From positions 197,643,449-197,707,448 of the forward strand of contig JAKSZU010000006.1 in the NCBI GenBank assembly GCA_026018925.1: DNA of 64,000 nucleotides, given 5' to 3'. Below are positions 10,771-20,399 of this stretch, in pieces. Both the position numbers and the translations under genes were made by a program. The DNA is from Tupaia tana (taxonomy: Eukaryota > Chordata > Mammalia > Scandentia > Tupaiidae). The first letter of the stretch is position 1. Every line of letters begins with the position of its first letter. Under the pieces are notes generated by a model. The model was not told the DNA's origin, did not search any database, and saw nothing but the letters and a program-made list of their open reading frames with translations.

Positions 10771-11034
10771 AAAGGTCACAGTCAGTTAAAGAGCTATGAC
10801 TGTGGAAGCAGAGGTGGAAGTGAAGTGAAGAGGGGGCCTGGAACCAAGAAATGCATACAACCTCTGGAAGATGGAAAAGCCCCAGAAAAAGATCCTTCTC
10901 TAGTACCTGAAGAGGAAACACAGTCCTGCTGACACATTTTAGACTTCTGACTTTCAGAACTCCAAGGTAATAAATCCATGTTTTTATAAGCTATTAATTT
11001 GGAAATCTGCTACAGCAATAATAGGAAATGAATT

Positions 11035-11510
11035 TGGCTTTCCTTAACAAAGAAGAAGGCAAATTGGTAATGAGATACAACTAGTATATTATGCCACAAT
11101 ATTTTCCTTTGAAGAACAGAAATATATATAGTATTCCAAAGGAAAGATGTTAATTACGTTTTACTTGAAGCCTTTGCATCTAAGAATGGAACCCCATCCC
11201 CAATTCTAGTTCATTTTAGGTTAAGGAAGAGAAGAGAGGTTGGTTTGTAATATATTTGAATGGGTCACCCCATTAAGGAAGAAATGAAAGGTAAATTGTA
11301 TAACTTTAGTGCCTATAACCTGGGATTTGTCCAACATCGTTCTCTCTCTTCTCTCTCTCTTTCTCTCTCTCTCTTCTGCTTTTCTCTATTACAACTTCAT
11401 TCTCCTTTACTGAGACAAAGGTTATTCATGTGATGAGAATAAAGACAGCGTGTATCTGAGTCTTTCGATTCAACTTAGAGATCTTTGCCTGATCATTCAA
11501 TACCGTGTAT
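11035..11510. other. Unique DNA with a TC-rich tract
   Basis: A pyrimidine tract at 11340-11385; otherwise nothing recognised. Confidence 0.35.
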
Positions 11511-11511
11511 T

Positions 11512-11650
11512 TATTTACATATCTCCTGCCATATGCCAGGCTAGTGAACAAGACAAATAAGCCCCTGGCCTCATTCTGATAGCTAATACAGATAATAAAA
11601 AAATTACATAAATAAGATTTTCAGAGACGACAACAGGTATAATCATAAAA
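11512..11650 (-). repeat. L2 LINE 3' fragment
   Basis: Antisense L2: CCATATGCCAGGCTAGTGAACAAGACAAATA, GCCCCTGGCCTCATTCTGATAGC.. matches the reverse of L2 'CTGTCTTGTTCACC..GAGGGCAGGGACC'. Confidence 0.65.
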
Positions 11651-11659
11651 GTGAACAAA

Positions 11660-12205
11660 GATAAAATACAAAGTACATTTGTCCCTTGGTCCCTGGAGTA
11701 ATAGTTCCAGGACCTCCATCCCTCCATGGACACTGACATCTTAGGATGCACAAATCCCTTATATAAAATGGTGTAGGTTTTGCACATAACCTGCACACAG
11801 CCTGTTTTATTCACTTAATTGTATTTATTATTATCATTATTCAATTTGATCAGAGAAAGAGAGAGAAAGCAAGCCGCCAGGTCCAGAACTTGAGCCATAG
11901 TCAACCATGTGGGAGTCCAGCACCTTAACTCCCAGACCATCTGCTGGCTCCCCTCTAGCGTACTTTAAATTATTTCTACTTATCATTCCTAGTACAGTGT
12001 AAATGCCATGCAAATAGTTGTTATACTGTATCATTTAGGTACTAATGAGAACACAACCATGCCAGGCTATACTCCCTAGTACACGTCAGTGGCAATGGAG
12101 CTTTTCGATTCATAGTTGGTTGAATCACAAATGTAGAAGCTACAGACATGGAACCCACAGATGCTGAGCCCACAAACACAGAACCTTCACTGAGGAAACC
12201 ACTCT
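11660..12205 (+). mobile_element. MER2/Tigger-type DNA transposon, split by a SINE
   Basis: Shows TTGTCCCTTGGTCCC, GTTCCAGGACC, TTATATAAAATGGTGTAG, TTTGCACATAACC, ACTTTAAATTATTTCTACTTAT, AATAGTTGTTATACTGTAT and the closing GGTTGAATC..GACATGGAACCCAC. This is the order of the MER2 (pogo/Tigger) non-autonomous element. Old; no transposase. Confidence 0.85.
11820..11952 (-). repeat. tRNA-derived SINE, family C (head-plus-short-tail)
   Basis: On minus: GGGAGCCAGCAGATGG, GTGCTGGACTCCCACATGG, GGCTCAAGTTCTGGACC, GGCGGCTTGC, then TTTCTCTCTTTCTCTGATC and an A/T-rich end. It lacks the whole family A middle. Inserted in the MER2 element. Other copies at 48870-49029 and 57962-58157. Confidence 0.85.
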
Positions 12206-12400
12206 AGACTAAATGGTAAGGGAAGACCTCATTGAAGAGTCAACATCTGAAACCTCAAAGATAAATAAGGCTGTTATCAGTGTGACCAAAGAAACAGTGG
12301 AAACCCGGTAGTGACTACCATAAACAAGAGAAGGGAGACCAAGTGAGCAGATGATGATAATAAGTGATGAGGTCCAGGAGGACCTCATGAATCCATCTTG
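12205..12400 (-). repeat. Possible L2 fragment
   Basis: GGGAAGACCTCATTGAAGAG and AACATCTGAAACCTCAAAG resemble antisense L2 text (GGGAGGCCTCTCTGAGGAGGTGAC..). Weak. Confidence 0.35.
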
Positions 12401-12429
12401 GTTTTTTTTAGGAACATCCCCATTACAAC

Positions 12430-12812
12430 TACTTTTCTTTCTTTTTTATGATTATTATTTTATTATTTTTTAAAAATCACTATACATCTTTACAGCATGC
12501 AAAATGAATTTTGCCACCTTGAATATACTGCATATCAGTCCAGTCAAAGATATTATCATACACATTATTATCAGCAGACAATTTTCCATTTTTGTGTCTG
12601 TGAAATGTTCCGCTCCTTCTCCCCTCTTTACTCTCTCCCCCTCTCCCCATTGCCCACCCTTCTCCTGTACTGTCTTCAGTTTGCTATTACTATTTTTTCA
12701 GTTTCTTTTATCATTTTTAATACATTCAGTCGCTATACATAATTTAGCTTGTAGAGAGAATTTACCCAACATGAAATACACTTCAGAGAAGTTGAGAATA
12801 CTGTACACATTG
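12430..12812 (-). repeat. L1 3' end, two tandem units (left part)
   Basis: Minus-strand reading gives a G-rich purine stretch, GGAAAATTGTCTGCTGATAATA, GATAATATCTTTGACTGG, CATTTTGCATGCTGTAAAG and an A/T-rich tail (12430-12482). A similar tail-like segment recurs at ~12690-12745, so two related 3' units sit head to tail. The 22120-22345 segment is a plus-strand relative. L1 3'-UTR is the likely identity. Confidence 0.55.
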
Positions 12813-12813
12813 T

Positions 12814-13057
12814 ATGTCGCTGGACTCCCACGTAGTCGACCGCGGTTCGAGTCCCGGACCCGGCGGCTTAAACTCACGCCGGGCGCGTGTGCGTGCGTGC
12901 CCAAGATCCCGAGAGGAGAATGGAGGAGAAGGGATTGCGGCGTGGCCATCCCCCCTGGGGGGTGATTTCCTGCTTTCTATCTCTCTGTCTCTGTCTGTCT
13001 GGCGAGCGCACGCGCCCTATAGCAAAAACCTCTCCAAAAAAAGAAAAAAAAAAAAAA
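12814..13057 (+). repeat. Young tRNA-derived SINE, family A, 5'-truncated
   Basis: Begins inside the tRNA head (TATGTCGCTGGACTCCC), lacking the first ~23 bases and hence box A. It keeps a canonical box B GGTTCGAGTCCC and a CpG-rich middle. A perfect 19-bp target duplication AGAATACTGTACACATTGT flanks it (12795-12813 and 13058-13076). The very low divergence makes it one of the youngest copies. Subfamily with GCTTAAACTC rather than GCTTAAAACTC. Confidence 0.97.
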
Positions 13058-13255
13058 AGAATACTGTACACATTGTCATCAACAGGTAATAAGCCATTTC
13101 TGTGTCCCACAAATATCTTACTTCTATTCTTCTCCCTAATTTCCCTACACTCTTCCCCTCTCCCACCCCCCTTCCACACTGTCTCCACTAACATAGCTTT
13201 TAATAGTCATAGTCATTAATTGTACAGTCAGCCCACATATGAGTTATAGGAATCA
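13058..13255 (-). repeat. L1 3' end (right part, upstream of the SINE)
   Basis: Continuation of the L1-like 3' region after the SINE: minus strand reads a purine-rich GGGGGGTGGGAGAGGGG stretch, then GACACAGAAATGGCTTATTACCTG. It ends near 13255. Confidence 0.5.
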
Positions 13256-13552
13256 AGATTTCATCTTAAGAGAAAGAGAAAGACATTGAAAAGCTTTGAG
13301 CAAGTCAATGCCATGATCTGAATTTTATTTAACATTGCTGAGAAACAAAATGAGCTCATAAATGCAATAAGTTAAATATGTCTCCTTCTGAGACACTGAT
13401 TATTTTAAAACATAAGAAATCAATATTAAGATAAAATAAAAATAGATAGAATTTGGGCCTTAATCTAAGGTAGCAATATACTCTCATCATCCACATCTAA
13501 CACATAGAACTATTGATAATTCCCACTGTTGTTTTTCTTCCCACTTCCCTTA
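13256..13552. other. Unique DNA, possible old repeat
   Basis: AGACATTGAAAAGCTTTGAGCAAG..ATGCCATGATCTG resembles text common in ancient mammalian repeats; I cannot name the family. Confidence 0.3.
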
Positions 13553-13570
13553 AACTCAAAAGCACTTTCT

Positions 13571-13821
13571 ATCTTTTTTTTTTTTTTTTTTTGAGAGGTT
13601 TTCGCTATAGGGCACATGCACTCACCAGACAGACAGAAAGAGACAGAGAGACAGAAAGCGAGAAATCACCCCCCACGGAGGATGGCGACACCGCAATCCC
13701 TTCTCCTCCATTTTCCTCTTGGGATCTTGGCTTGAGTTTTAAGCCACCGGATCCAGGACACGAACCGCAGTCGACTACGTGGGAGTCCAGTGACATAGCC
13801 ATTTCACTAACTGCTGGTCCC
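13571..13821 (-). repeat. Young tRNA-derived SINE, family A, with internal deletion
   Basis: CpG-rich and flanked by a perfect 18-bp duplication AACTCAAAAGCACTTTCT (13553-13570, 13822-13839). About 22 bases of the CA/CG-rich middle are missing: GGGATCTTGG joins straight to CTTGAGTTTTAAG. The deletion may have arisen in the copy or be a subfamily feature. The 179-residue frame crossing it is a shadow. Confidence 0.96.
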
Positions 13822-13839
13822 AACTCAAAAGCACTTTCT

Positions 13840-14330
13840 GAGGCAGAACATAAATCTGGCTTTCTGGGTCTCATGGCAACTTGGTGGCCCAGTGCTTCTA
13901 GGCTACAATCCCAACTTCCACAGATTCACGCTGTTTCAGTCACAAATATTTACCTCACCTGGCTCCTTGGGCCAATTAAAGGGATAGGCTCTATTCCCCA
14001 GCTCTTCCCGACATTACTCTCAGAGACAGAAGCAGCTGTAGGACAAGAATGACAGCCCCATCATTCATCTCAACAGCCATGCTGCGACTCCCTCACAAAT
14101 GTCCTTTAGAATTAGAAAAAAAAGGTTTGCAGCTAGACCCTGCCCTGGCCACTCTCCAACTGAACCTGAAGTTGCACCTCGCAATAATGATTTCTCCTGG
14201 AAGCTGAAGCTATCCCGAGCAGCATAGCTGACTTGCAGCTGCCTCTGAAAGAGACTCTCAGGATCAGAAACTAAACTTATTATGCCAGTGAGAACATAGT
14301 GTTTCACTTTGGATATTTAACTTTATTTAA
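13840..14330. other. Unique DNA
   Basis: Slightly GC-richer than its surroundings; no repeat or exon recognised. Confidence 0.3.
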
Positions 14331-14374
14331 AAAATGGCATATTGTGGTAGAATATTCAATATGAGGAGAAGGTG

Positions 14375-14493
14375 CGAGGCAAAAGAGAATTTGGAGAAAG
14401 GGAGGAAAAGGGATTGGGCTATGACCATACCCAATTGGAGGGTCATTTCTCTCTCTTCCTCTCTCACTCTCTCTGGTGAGTGTACCCACCCTC
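14375..14493 (+). repeat. Family A SINE fragment, 3' half
   Basis: GAGGAAAAGGGATTGGGCTATGACCATACCC, TC tract, GGTGAGTGTACCCACCCTC. The head is missing or unrecognisable, and the usual CTATAGCAAA end is replaced abruptly by the inverted duplicate at 14494. Confidence 0.7.
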
Positions 14494-14789
14494 ACAAGTA
14501 TACTCGGTATACTCTCACATTCTTTTTCTTTTTCTACTTAGTTTTATAGCAAAACTACTTGTTTATGCTATTAATTATTTTACAGAAACTTATATTTGGA
14601 TGACTGTACAATATTCTAATTTTTATTTAATGATTCTCCAGCTATTTGACAATTTGAATATTTCTAGCATCTTTTTACTTGAATAAAAATTTCAGAGATT
14701 TTTTTAATTGCTAGAGGGTATGTGCGCTTGCCAGAGAGAGACAGAGAGAAAGGGAGGGGTGTGGTCACATCACAATCCCTTCTCCATTT
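14494..14789 (-). repeat. Inverted copy of 9785-10081, ending in an A/GAA-rich tail
   Basis: Reverse complement of the block at 9785-10081, collinear over ~296 bp with few substitutions. On the plus strand it stops at CTTCTCCATTT and passes directly into A10, then (GAA)n, whereas the source continues into SINE. A-tail at a new end suggests retroposition of a minus-strand transcript; no clean target duplication was found. Confidence 0.92.
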
Positions 14790-14852
14790 AAAAAAAAAAA
14801 GAAAAGAAGAAGAAGAAGAAGAAGAAGAAAAGAAGAAGAAGAAGAAGAAAAG
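14790..14852. repeat. A-run and (GAA)n microsatellite
   Basis: Poly-A grading into AAG/GAA repeats, as often grows from retroposon tails. Confidence 0.95.
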
Positions 14853-14869
14853 ATTGAGAGTATATGTTC

Positions 14870-15480
14870 CTTGAAAATTTTATAAGATTCATCTATAAAA
14901 AATTTATCCGTATCTTATTTCATAGTTTGGGTAGATATAATCACTGATTTAATATCCTTCAAGGTCACAGGATGTAGGTAATTAATTTCTTTTTGAATTG
15001 GCTCTAATTAAATTTTAGTTTTCTGGACAAATGGTCATCTTGCATACATCTTTCAAATTAATTGACATAAACTTATACCTAGTTGTCCCTTATTATCTGT
15101 TTTAATTTCTTATATATATGGGTTATGTAGTTTTCTAATTTCTGGTTTCAATATTATTATTATTATTATTATTATTTTTTGGAGAGGTTTTTCGCTCTAG
15201 GGCACGTGCGCTCACCAGACAGACAGACAGAGACACAGAGACAGAAAGCGAGAAATCACCCCCCAGAGAGGATGGTCACGCCGCAATCCCTTCTCCTCCA
15301 TTCTCCTCTCGGGATCTTGGGCACGCATGCACACGCGCCCGGCGTGAGTTCTAAGCCACCGGGTCCGGGACGCGAACCATGGTCGACTACGTGGGAGTCC
15401 AGTGACATAGCCATTACGCTAACTGCTGGTTCCCTGGTTTCAATATTATTTTGAATATCTTTATGTAAGGCCACACTGAG
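14870..15480 (-). repeat. Ancient L1 ORF2-region fragment, split by a SINE
   Basis: TCATCTATAAAAAATTTATCC, CTGATTTAATATCCTTC, GGTAATTAATTTCTTTTTG, GGTCATCTTGCATACATC read like antisense L1M sequence. Strongly diverged; family not certain. Confidence 0.4.
15159..15433 (-). repeat. Young tRNA-derived SINE, family A, with (ATT)n tail
   Basis: CpG-rich, head GGGAACCAGCAGTTAGCGTAAT on minus, box B GGTTCGCGTCCC. Its A tail has become (AAT)n. A 17-bp duplication CTGGTTTCAATATTATT flanks it (15142-15158, 15434-15450). Confidence 0.96.
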
Positions 15481-15489
15481 ACTGGCCAA

Positions 15490-16027
15490 TTTTTTTTTTT
15501 TTTTAAGGTTTTTGCCATAGAGCGTGTGCACTTGCTGGAAAGAGGCAGAGAGAAAATGAGAAATCACAACCACCACCCCTCACCCCCAGGGGAGTGATGG
15601 TCACTCCACAATCCCCTCTCCTCCATTCCCCTCCTGGGATTTTGAGCACACACACACACATATGCCCTGCATAATTTTTTTGAGAGGTTTTTGCTATAGG
15701 ACACGTGTGCTTGCCAGAAAGACAGAGAGAAACAGAGAGACAGAAAGCGAGACATCACCCCCTGGGAGGGATGGCCATGCCACAATCCCTTCTCCTCCTT
15801 TTTCTTCTCAGGATCTTGGGTACACATGCACACATGCCTGGCATGAGTTTAAACCACCAGGTCCAGGACTCGAACTGCTGTCGACTACATGGGAGCCCAG
15901 CGACATAGCCATTACACCACTTGCTGGTCCCGCCCTGCATAATTTTAAAGCCACCAGGTCCAGGACTCAAACTGCAGTCAGCCATATAGGAGTCCAGCAC
16001 CTCAGCCATCGTGCCACCTGCAGACCC
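15490..16027 (-). repeat. Old family A SINE interrupted by a younger one
   Basis: Outer element: T-run and GGTTTTTGCCATAGAGCG at 15490-15663, resuming at 15947-16027 (AAAGCCACCAGGTCCAGG..GCCACCTGCAGACCC). The break lies in the middle of the SINE, where the inner copy inserted. Confidence 0.93.
15679..15931 (-). repeat. tRNA-derived SINE, family A, nested inside another
   Basis: Complete copy, same strand as its host SINE, flanked by an exact 15-bp duplication GCCCTGCATAATTTT (15664-15678, 15932-15946). Box B GTTCGAGTCC on minus. A textbook SINE-into-SINE insertion. Confidence 0.97.
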
Positions 16028-16182
16028 GTAAATGGGTTTTAATAGTTAATGCTTGCAGTAGTCCAGAGTTGGAATTAGGAATAGAGGCAGTAATGCCACT
16101 AGAATTATTTCCCTGTAACTTCTGCCTGCTATCACATAACCTCAAATGCATACTTCTATATATATCTTAGAAATCTGTACTG

Positions 16183-16436
16183 TTGGGGCCAGTCTGGCAG
16201 TGTGGTGGTTCACTGAATTCCACATGACCAACTGCACAATTTGAGTTTTGGATCCAGTGACTTGAAAAACATGCCGGGTGCATGCCCAAAAATCCCAAGA
16301 GGAGAATGCAGGAGAAGGGACTGTGGTGTGGTCATCCCCCCTGGGGAATGCTTTCTCACTTTTCCTTGTTCCTGCTTTCTCTCTCTGTCTCTCTCCAGTG
16401 AGCATATATGCCTTATAGCAAATTTTTAAAAAAGAA
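16183..16436 (+). repeat. tRNA-derived SINE, family A, older
   Basis: Head GGGGCCAGTCTGGCAGTGTGG, TTTGAGTTTTGGATCC, middle shortened (GCCGGGTGCATGCCC). Duplication AGAAATCTGTA at 16169-16179 and 16437-16447. Confidence 0.92.
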
Positions 16437-16447
16437 GAAATCTGTAG

Positions 16448-17050
16448 ACTGATGTACCTCCAATGATGATGTGAGTGTCCTGTTTTCTCTAAGTGTTCAG
16501 CCCATTCAAAAATGGGAGACAATGCATATCACTCCTGAAATAAATCTTTTGCAGTTTAAGGGCCCTCAATTTTCCTAACAGTTTAACAGCCTAGGTACCA
16601 AGCTCTTTGCTTGCTCTTCCTTTCTGGTGATCCCAGGGCACTGTCATCTGGGACGAGTCCTTCATCCCAATTTTAGTATGCCCAGCACAAGAAGGATGGG
16701 ACCGTGACTGCCCTGGCCCCTTTCATTAGTGCTTCCTATAATACATTTCCTGCTCACTCCTTCACATTGTTGACTCATGTTAATTTTGCACCCAACCAAA
16801 CATTTGGGCCCTTCTAATGCATGCTGTTGAAGAAACTACATCCCCAAGTAATGTAAAAGGAAGACCCCATCCTATAATTCCCTAGTCTACTGACTTTCAA
16901 AGGGAATTCAAAGTGTATTTGGGTCATAGGGACGTAACCACAGGACAGAGGAGACGGCAGACAACACTGTCCTCAACTAGCTAGAGGAAGTGCCACTGCT
17001 TTCTAAAGGAAGGCCCATCAGCTGGGTCACACCATAGTCCAATTTCCAAG
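16448..17050. other. Unique DNA
   Basis: No repeat or gene recognised. Confidence 0.3.
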
Positions 17051-17059
17051 AACAGAAAA

Positions 17060-17300
17060 GGAAAAAGAATTATCATTTATTGGCAGCTGGCAGTGCCAAA
17101 ACTGTGCCAGGTGCTTCACATATGCTATTTTGACTTTAGTCCTGAGGACACACCACTGGGTCATGGTATTGTGGAATAAACAGAAATGTAAATAAGTAAA
17201 TGCCAGGCAAAATTACCCCTATTAATAGGAAACCAAGATTCACAGGATGATTTGCCAAAAATGCTACAGCTAAAAAGTGATGGGAACTTACCCAACTCTC
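17060..17300 (-). repeat. MIR fragments
   Basis: Antisense MIR wording: TTATCATTTATTGGCAGC, GTGCCAGGTGCTTCACATATGC..TTTAGTCCTGAGGAC, then AGGAAACCAAGATTCACAGGATGATTTGCC. Broken by a short insertion around 17165-17205. Confidence 0.7.
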
Positions 17301-17379
17301 ACATCTATGTAACTTCTTCTATCAGCCAGGAGTGAATGAATGAAGGTAGAAGGTGAGGGAGCAGGCAAGAAGGGTGATT

Positions 17380-17565
17380 GTGCAATGCTTTATAGTTTAA
17401 TGAAGTACTTTCACCCACATTAGCTCTCAATTTGATTCTCCCAGCACTCTCATCTGGTAGGCGGGGCAGGAGACATAATCTTTATAGTACAGGTAATCAG
17501 GGCCCAGATTAAGTGACCTACCCAAGGTCACCCAGCTGGCACTTTGACCCCAGGCTTTCTGACAG
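17380..17565 (-). repeat. MIR SINE
   Basis: TTTCACCCACATTAGCTCTC, CTCATCTGGTAGGCGGGGCAGG, AAGTGACCTACCCAAGGTCACCCAGCTGGC is antisense MIR, well preserved in the core. Confidence 0.85.
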
Positions 17566-17668
17566 CAAATGTCTCTCCAAATAGCAGATACAGGGCAAGG
17601 AGGACAGCAGGGGCCAGGACCAGAACAATGCAGACATGAGAAAAGAAAGCAAAACCCTTGCCTTATAG

Positions 17669-17782
17669 GCCAGCCCGAGAATCCCAGACCCAATGGCTTA
17701 AGAAACATGTGGGGTGCATTTACAATCATGCCCAAAATACCAAAAGGAATAGAAGAGAAGGGATTATGGTGTGACCATGCCC
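17669..17782 (+). repeat. Remnant of a family A SINE
   Basis: GGCCAGCCC.. joins directly to GAATCCCAGACCCAATGGCTTAAG, so most of the tRNA head is deleted. The 3' part runs to GGTGTGACCATGCCC. Very worn. Confidence 0.65.
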
Positions 17783-17784
17783 TA

Positions 17785-18290
17785 AAATATTAAAGCAAAC
17801 AAAACAAAAAATGGAAATCCAGGAGCAGATACAGAACTTCTTCAGTACTTTCCAATCCTGGCTGTGGGTCAGATTTATCCAAGCACCTTTGGATGCCTGA
17901 GCTCTACCCAGAAAGGATTCTGCTGCAGAAGATCGTGTTAAACTACATTATGAGATCGCTATCAGCATAATCCAGACAAGAAAAAAATAAAATGAAAGAT
18001 GAGTTTGCAGAGTCACAAAGACTTACGAGATATAACTAAATAAGCCATTGACTTTAGTTGCTTCTCACTTTAAACAAACGAGAAAATTCAGCACATTTGG
18101 AAGACAATGGAAATTTCAAACATGGATTGTATATATGATGGTATTAAGGACTTCTTGTTACTTTTCTTTAAAAGTAATAATGGTATTGTGGCTATTTTAA
18201 AAAAACAGCTCTTAAAGATAAATGTACTAAAATATTTTTGGACAAAATAGTATGTCCAAGATTTGCTTCAAACTTAGGAGGGAGGCACAG
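17785..18290. other. Unique DNA, possible MER5-like scrap
   Basis: GGTCAGATTTATCCAAGCACCTTTGGATGCC..TCTACCC is reminiscent of hAT-Charlie MER5 text but too short to call. Confidence 0.25.
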
Positions 18291-18291
18291 C

Positions 18292-18540
18292 CTCTGTGAC
18301 ATGTACCAGACTGGCGAGCTGGAAGCCACATGCTAGTCACAGTTCAAGTGCCCAGCCCTGTTGGCCTGAAAATACTACAGGAGTATTCACATGTGCCCAG
18401 GATCCCGGTGGGCTGGAAGGTGGGAGGTAGGGCTCACAGTGTGACCAAGCCCTTGGAGGGTAGTTCTCTCTCTCTCCCCCTCCATCCTCTCTTATGCCTG
18501 CACATGTACTCTATCATGAATTAAAAAAAAAAAAAAAGGG
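18292..18540 (+). repeat. tRNA-derived SINE, family B
   Basis: GAGCTGGAAGCCACATG, GTTCAAGTGCCCAGCCCTGTTGGCC, GGTGGGCTGGAAGGTGGGAGG, GTGTGACCAAGCCCTTGGAGGG, TC tract, TGTACTCTATCATGAATT plus A tail. Confidence 0.85.
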
Positions 18541-18935
18541 AAGTGGTGAATAGAAGCACAGTTGAAGCAAGACTGGCCATTAGTTAACAATTGTTGCATA
18601 TGGATATTAGGTTAATGAGATAAGTGAGTTCATTATGCTTTTTAGTTTACTTCAGTATATACCTGAAATTTTCCATAATATTATTTTAAATCTCCCCAAG
18701 TTTGTGAACTATTTCTTCCCACATGTTAATACACTCAAACACATGCACAATACACAGGATATCCTGTGTATAATGTATACCCTATATTTACTCCCAAGAG
18801 GAGCAGAAAAAAAAGGCTTTTTGAACAGTGCAAATCCAAGTTTCAGATTCTCATGTGATCTGTACTAGTTCTAGACTGAGGCACATAGAAGAGCTGTTAC
18901 TAAGGTCAGATCAACCTGGTTGCCTCTAAAAGGCT
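18541..18935. other. Unique AT-rich DNA with a perfect palindrome
   Basis: Contains the 20-bp perfect palindrome TACACAGGATATCCTGTGTA at 18751-18770; otherwise nothing recognised. Confidence 0.4.
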
Positions 18936-18951
18936 AGCCACCTGTCCTTTT

Positions 18952-19214
18952 TATTTTTTCAGAGATTTTTGCTATAGGGCGCATGTGCTTGCCAGAGAGA
19001 CAAAAAGAGACAAAGAGAAAGAAAGTGAGAAACTACCCCCCCCAGGGGGGATGGTCACATCACAATCCCTTCTCCTCCATTCTCCTCGTGAAATCTTGGG
19101 CATGAATGCACATACGCCCGATGTGAGTTTCAAGTTTTTGGGTCCAGCACTCAAACCACAGTCAGTGACATAGGAGTCCAGCAACATAACCATTACACCA
19201 TCTGCTGGTCCTGG
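18952..19214 (-). repeat. tRNA-derived SINE, family A
   Basis: Antisense family A with head GGACCAGCAGATGGTGTAATGG on minus. Duplication CACCTGTCCTTTT at 18939-18951 and 19215-19227. Medium age. Confidence 0.94.
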
Positions 19215-19241
19215 CACCTGTCCTTTTAACTACAGCAATCC

Positions 19242-19500
19242 AGGGAAGCAGGTGGTGTGGTAGTTAAGGTGCTAAACCCCACATAGCCAACTCCACAGTT
19301 CAAGTCCAGGACCCAGTGGCTTGAAAAATCACACTGGATGTGTGTGTGTGTGTTTGTGTGTGTATGCCCAAAATCCCTAGAGGAGGATGGAGGAAAAGGG
19401 ATTGTGGCATGGCCATCCCCCTGGGCAATGCTTTCTCACTTTCTCTCTTTCTATCTTTCTCTGTCTCTCTCCAGCAAGTGTATACACCCAATGGCAAACA
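19242..19500 (+). repeat. tRNA-derived SINE, family A, older, with TG expansion
   Basis: Head AGGGAAGCAGGTGGTGTGG, CAAGTCCAGGACCCAGTGGCTTG, then a TGTGTG run where family A has its GCGTGTGCGTGCG middle; ends ..CCAATGGCAAAC. Confidence 0.88.
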
Positions 19501-19509
19501 TGTGAAAAA

Positions 19510-19812
19510 CAAACTAAACTAAAGCAGTCTGTTTTTACTTCATGAACTGCCATGCCAGTGAGAGTTTTTGTGTATATTTGTGTGTGTGTGCTTAGGGCTA
19601 CTGTGTACCTTTCTGTGTAGGTCATCTACCATACCAGGGTTCACATAGAAAGTATACACCTCACAACATCAACATGGTGGATTTGTGTATTTTTTTTTAT
19701 CAAAATCATCTTATAAGTGTCAGCAAAATGTCTTGTAGCAAAATCAGTGTATTTGAGAACACTCAAACACATGGAAGTAAAAATGCCTTCTAGCAGTGTT
19801 TCCCTCTCTAAT
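19510..19812. other. Unique DNA
   Basis: No feature recognised. Confidence 0.3.
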
Positions 19813-19829
19813 TCTGCACTCACTATTTC

Positions 19830-19995
19830 TTTTCTTTTTCTTTTTTATTTTTGAGAGTTTTTGTTGTTGTTGTTGTTATAGGGCATGTGTGCATGCCAGA
19901 AACACAGAGAGAGACAGAAAGTGAGAAATCACCCCCCCCAGGGGGGATGGTCACGCCGCAGTCCCTTCCCCTCCATTCTCCTCTTGGGATTTTGG

Positions 19996-20036
<41 letters not shown>

Positions 20037-20128
20037 CGGCATGAGTTTAAGCCACCAGGTCCAAGACTTGAACCACAGTCAACTACATGAAAGTTCAGCA
20101 ACATAACCATTATGCCAACTGCTGGTCC
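19830..20128 (-). repeat. tRNA-derived SINE, family A, with (CA)n expansion
   Basis: Duplication CTGCACTCACTATTTC (19814-19829, 20129-20144). A 17-unit CA run at 19998-20032 replaces the CG/CA-rich middle, and a (TTG)n run lies in the 3' part. Fairly young, with some CpGs kept. Confidence 0.95.
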
Positions 20129-20214
20129 CTGCACTCACTATTTCAACTAGCAGTGGACCTGAACTGTCTGATTGCCTGAGTTTGATTTCCTTCCCCCAAA
20201 ACTCACTGACGATA

Positions 20215-20375
20215 TAATCGTCACAAATTACTGCATAGCCCTGAGCCCAAGTTTCTTCATCTATAAAATGGGACGATGTTACCCAATCGGAGGGCATTGA
20301 TCTGAGCATTATACGCAGGTAAAACAGTACCACATCATAAGCCCTCAGTAAATGTTAGAAATTAGTTATTATTGT
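20215..20375 (+). repeat. MIR SINE fragment
   Basis: CAAGTTTCTTCATCTATAAAATGGGA..GAGCATTATACGCAGG..AAGCCCTCAGTAAATGTTAG follows MIR core to 3' end. Confidence 0.75.
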
Positions 20376-20399
20376 ATCTATTCACACATATCTACTTTT

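Larger units (their letters stand above)
10309..11033 (+). mobile_element. MaLR-type LTR fossil (MLT1/MST-like)
   Basis: Wording GTAAACAGAATAATGACCTG, CCTAATCTCTGAACCC, GAGGGACTTTGCAGGTGTG, GGATTATGTGGGTGGACCC and CTGCTGACACATTTTAGACTTCTGA is typical of a MaLR LTR with its TAATAAAT polyadenylation region near 10967. It is split by a family B SINE. Old, broken, non-coding. Confidence 0.75.

Noticed and set aside
12504-12965. 153-residue plus-strand open frame
   Set aside because: First half is the antisense of an L1-like 3' end, second half is a young SINE. No coding logic.
13513-14052. 179-residue plus-strand open frame, the longest in the window
   Set aside because: It starts in unique DNA, runs through the antisense SINE at 13571-13821 and out again; the middle is the standard SINE shadow peptide. 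No domain or splice support.
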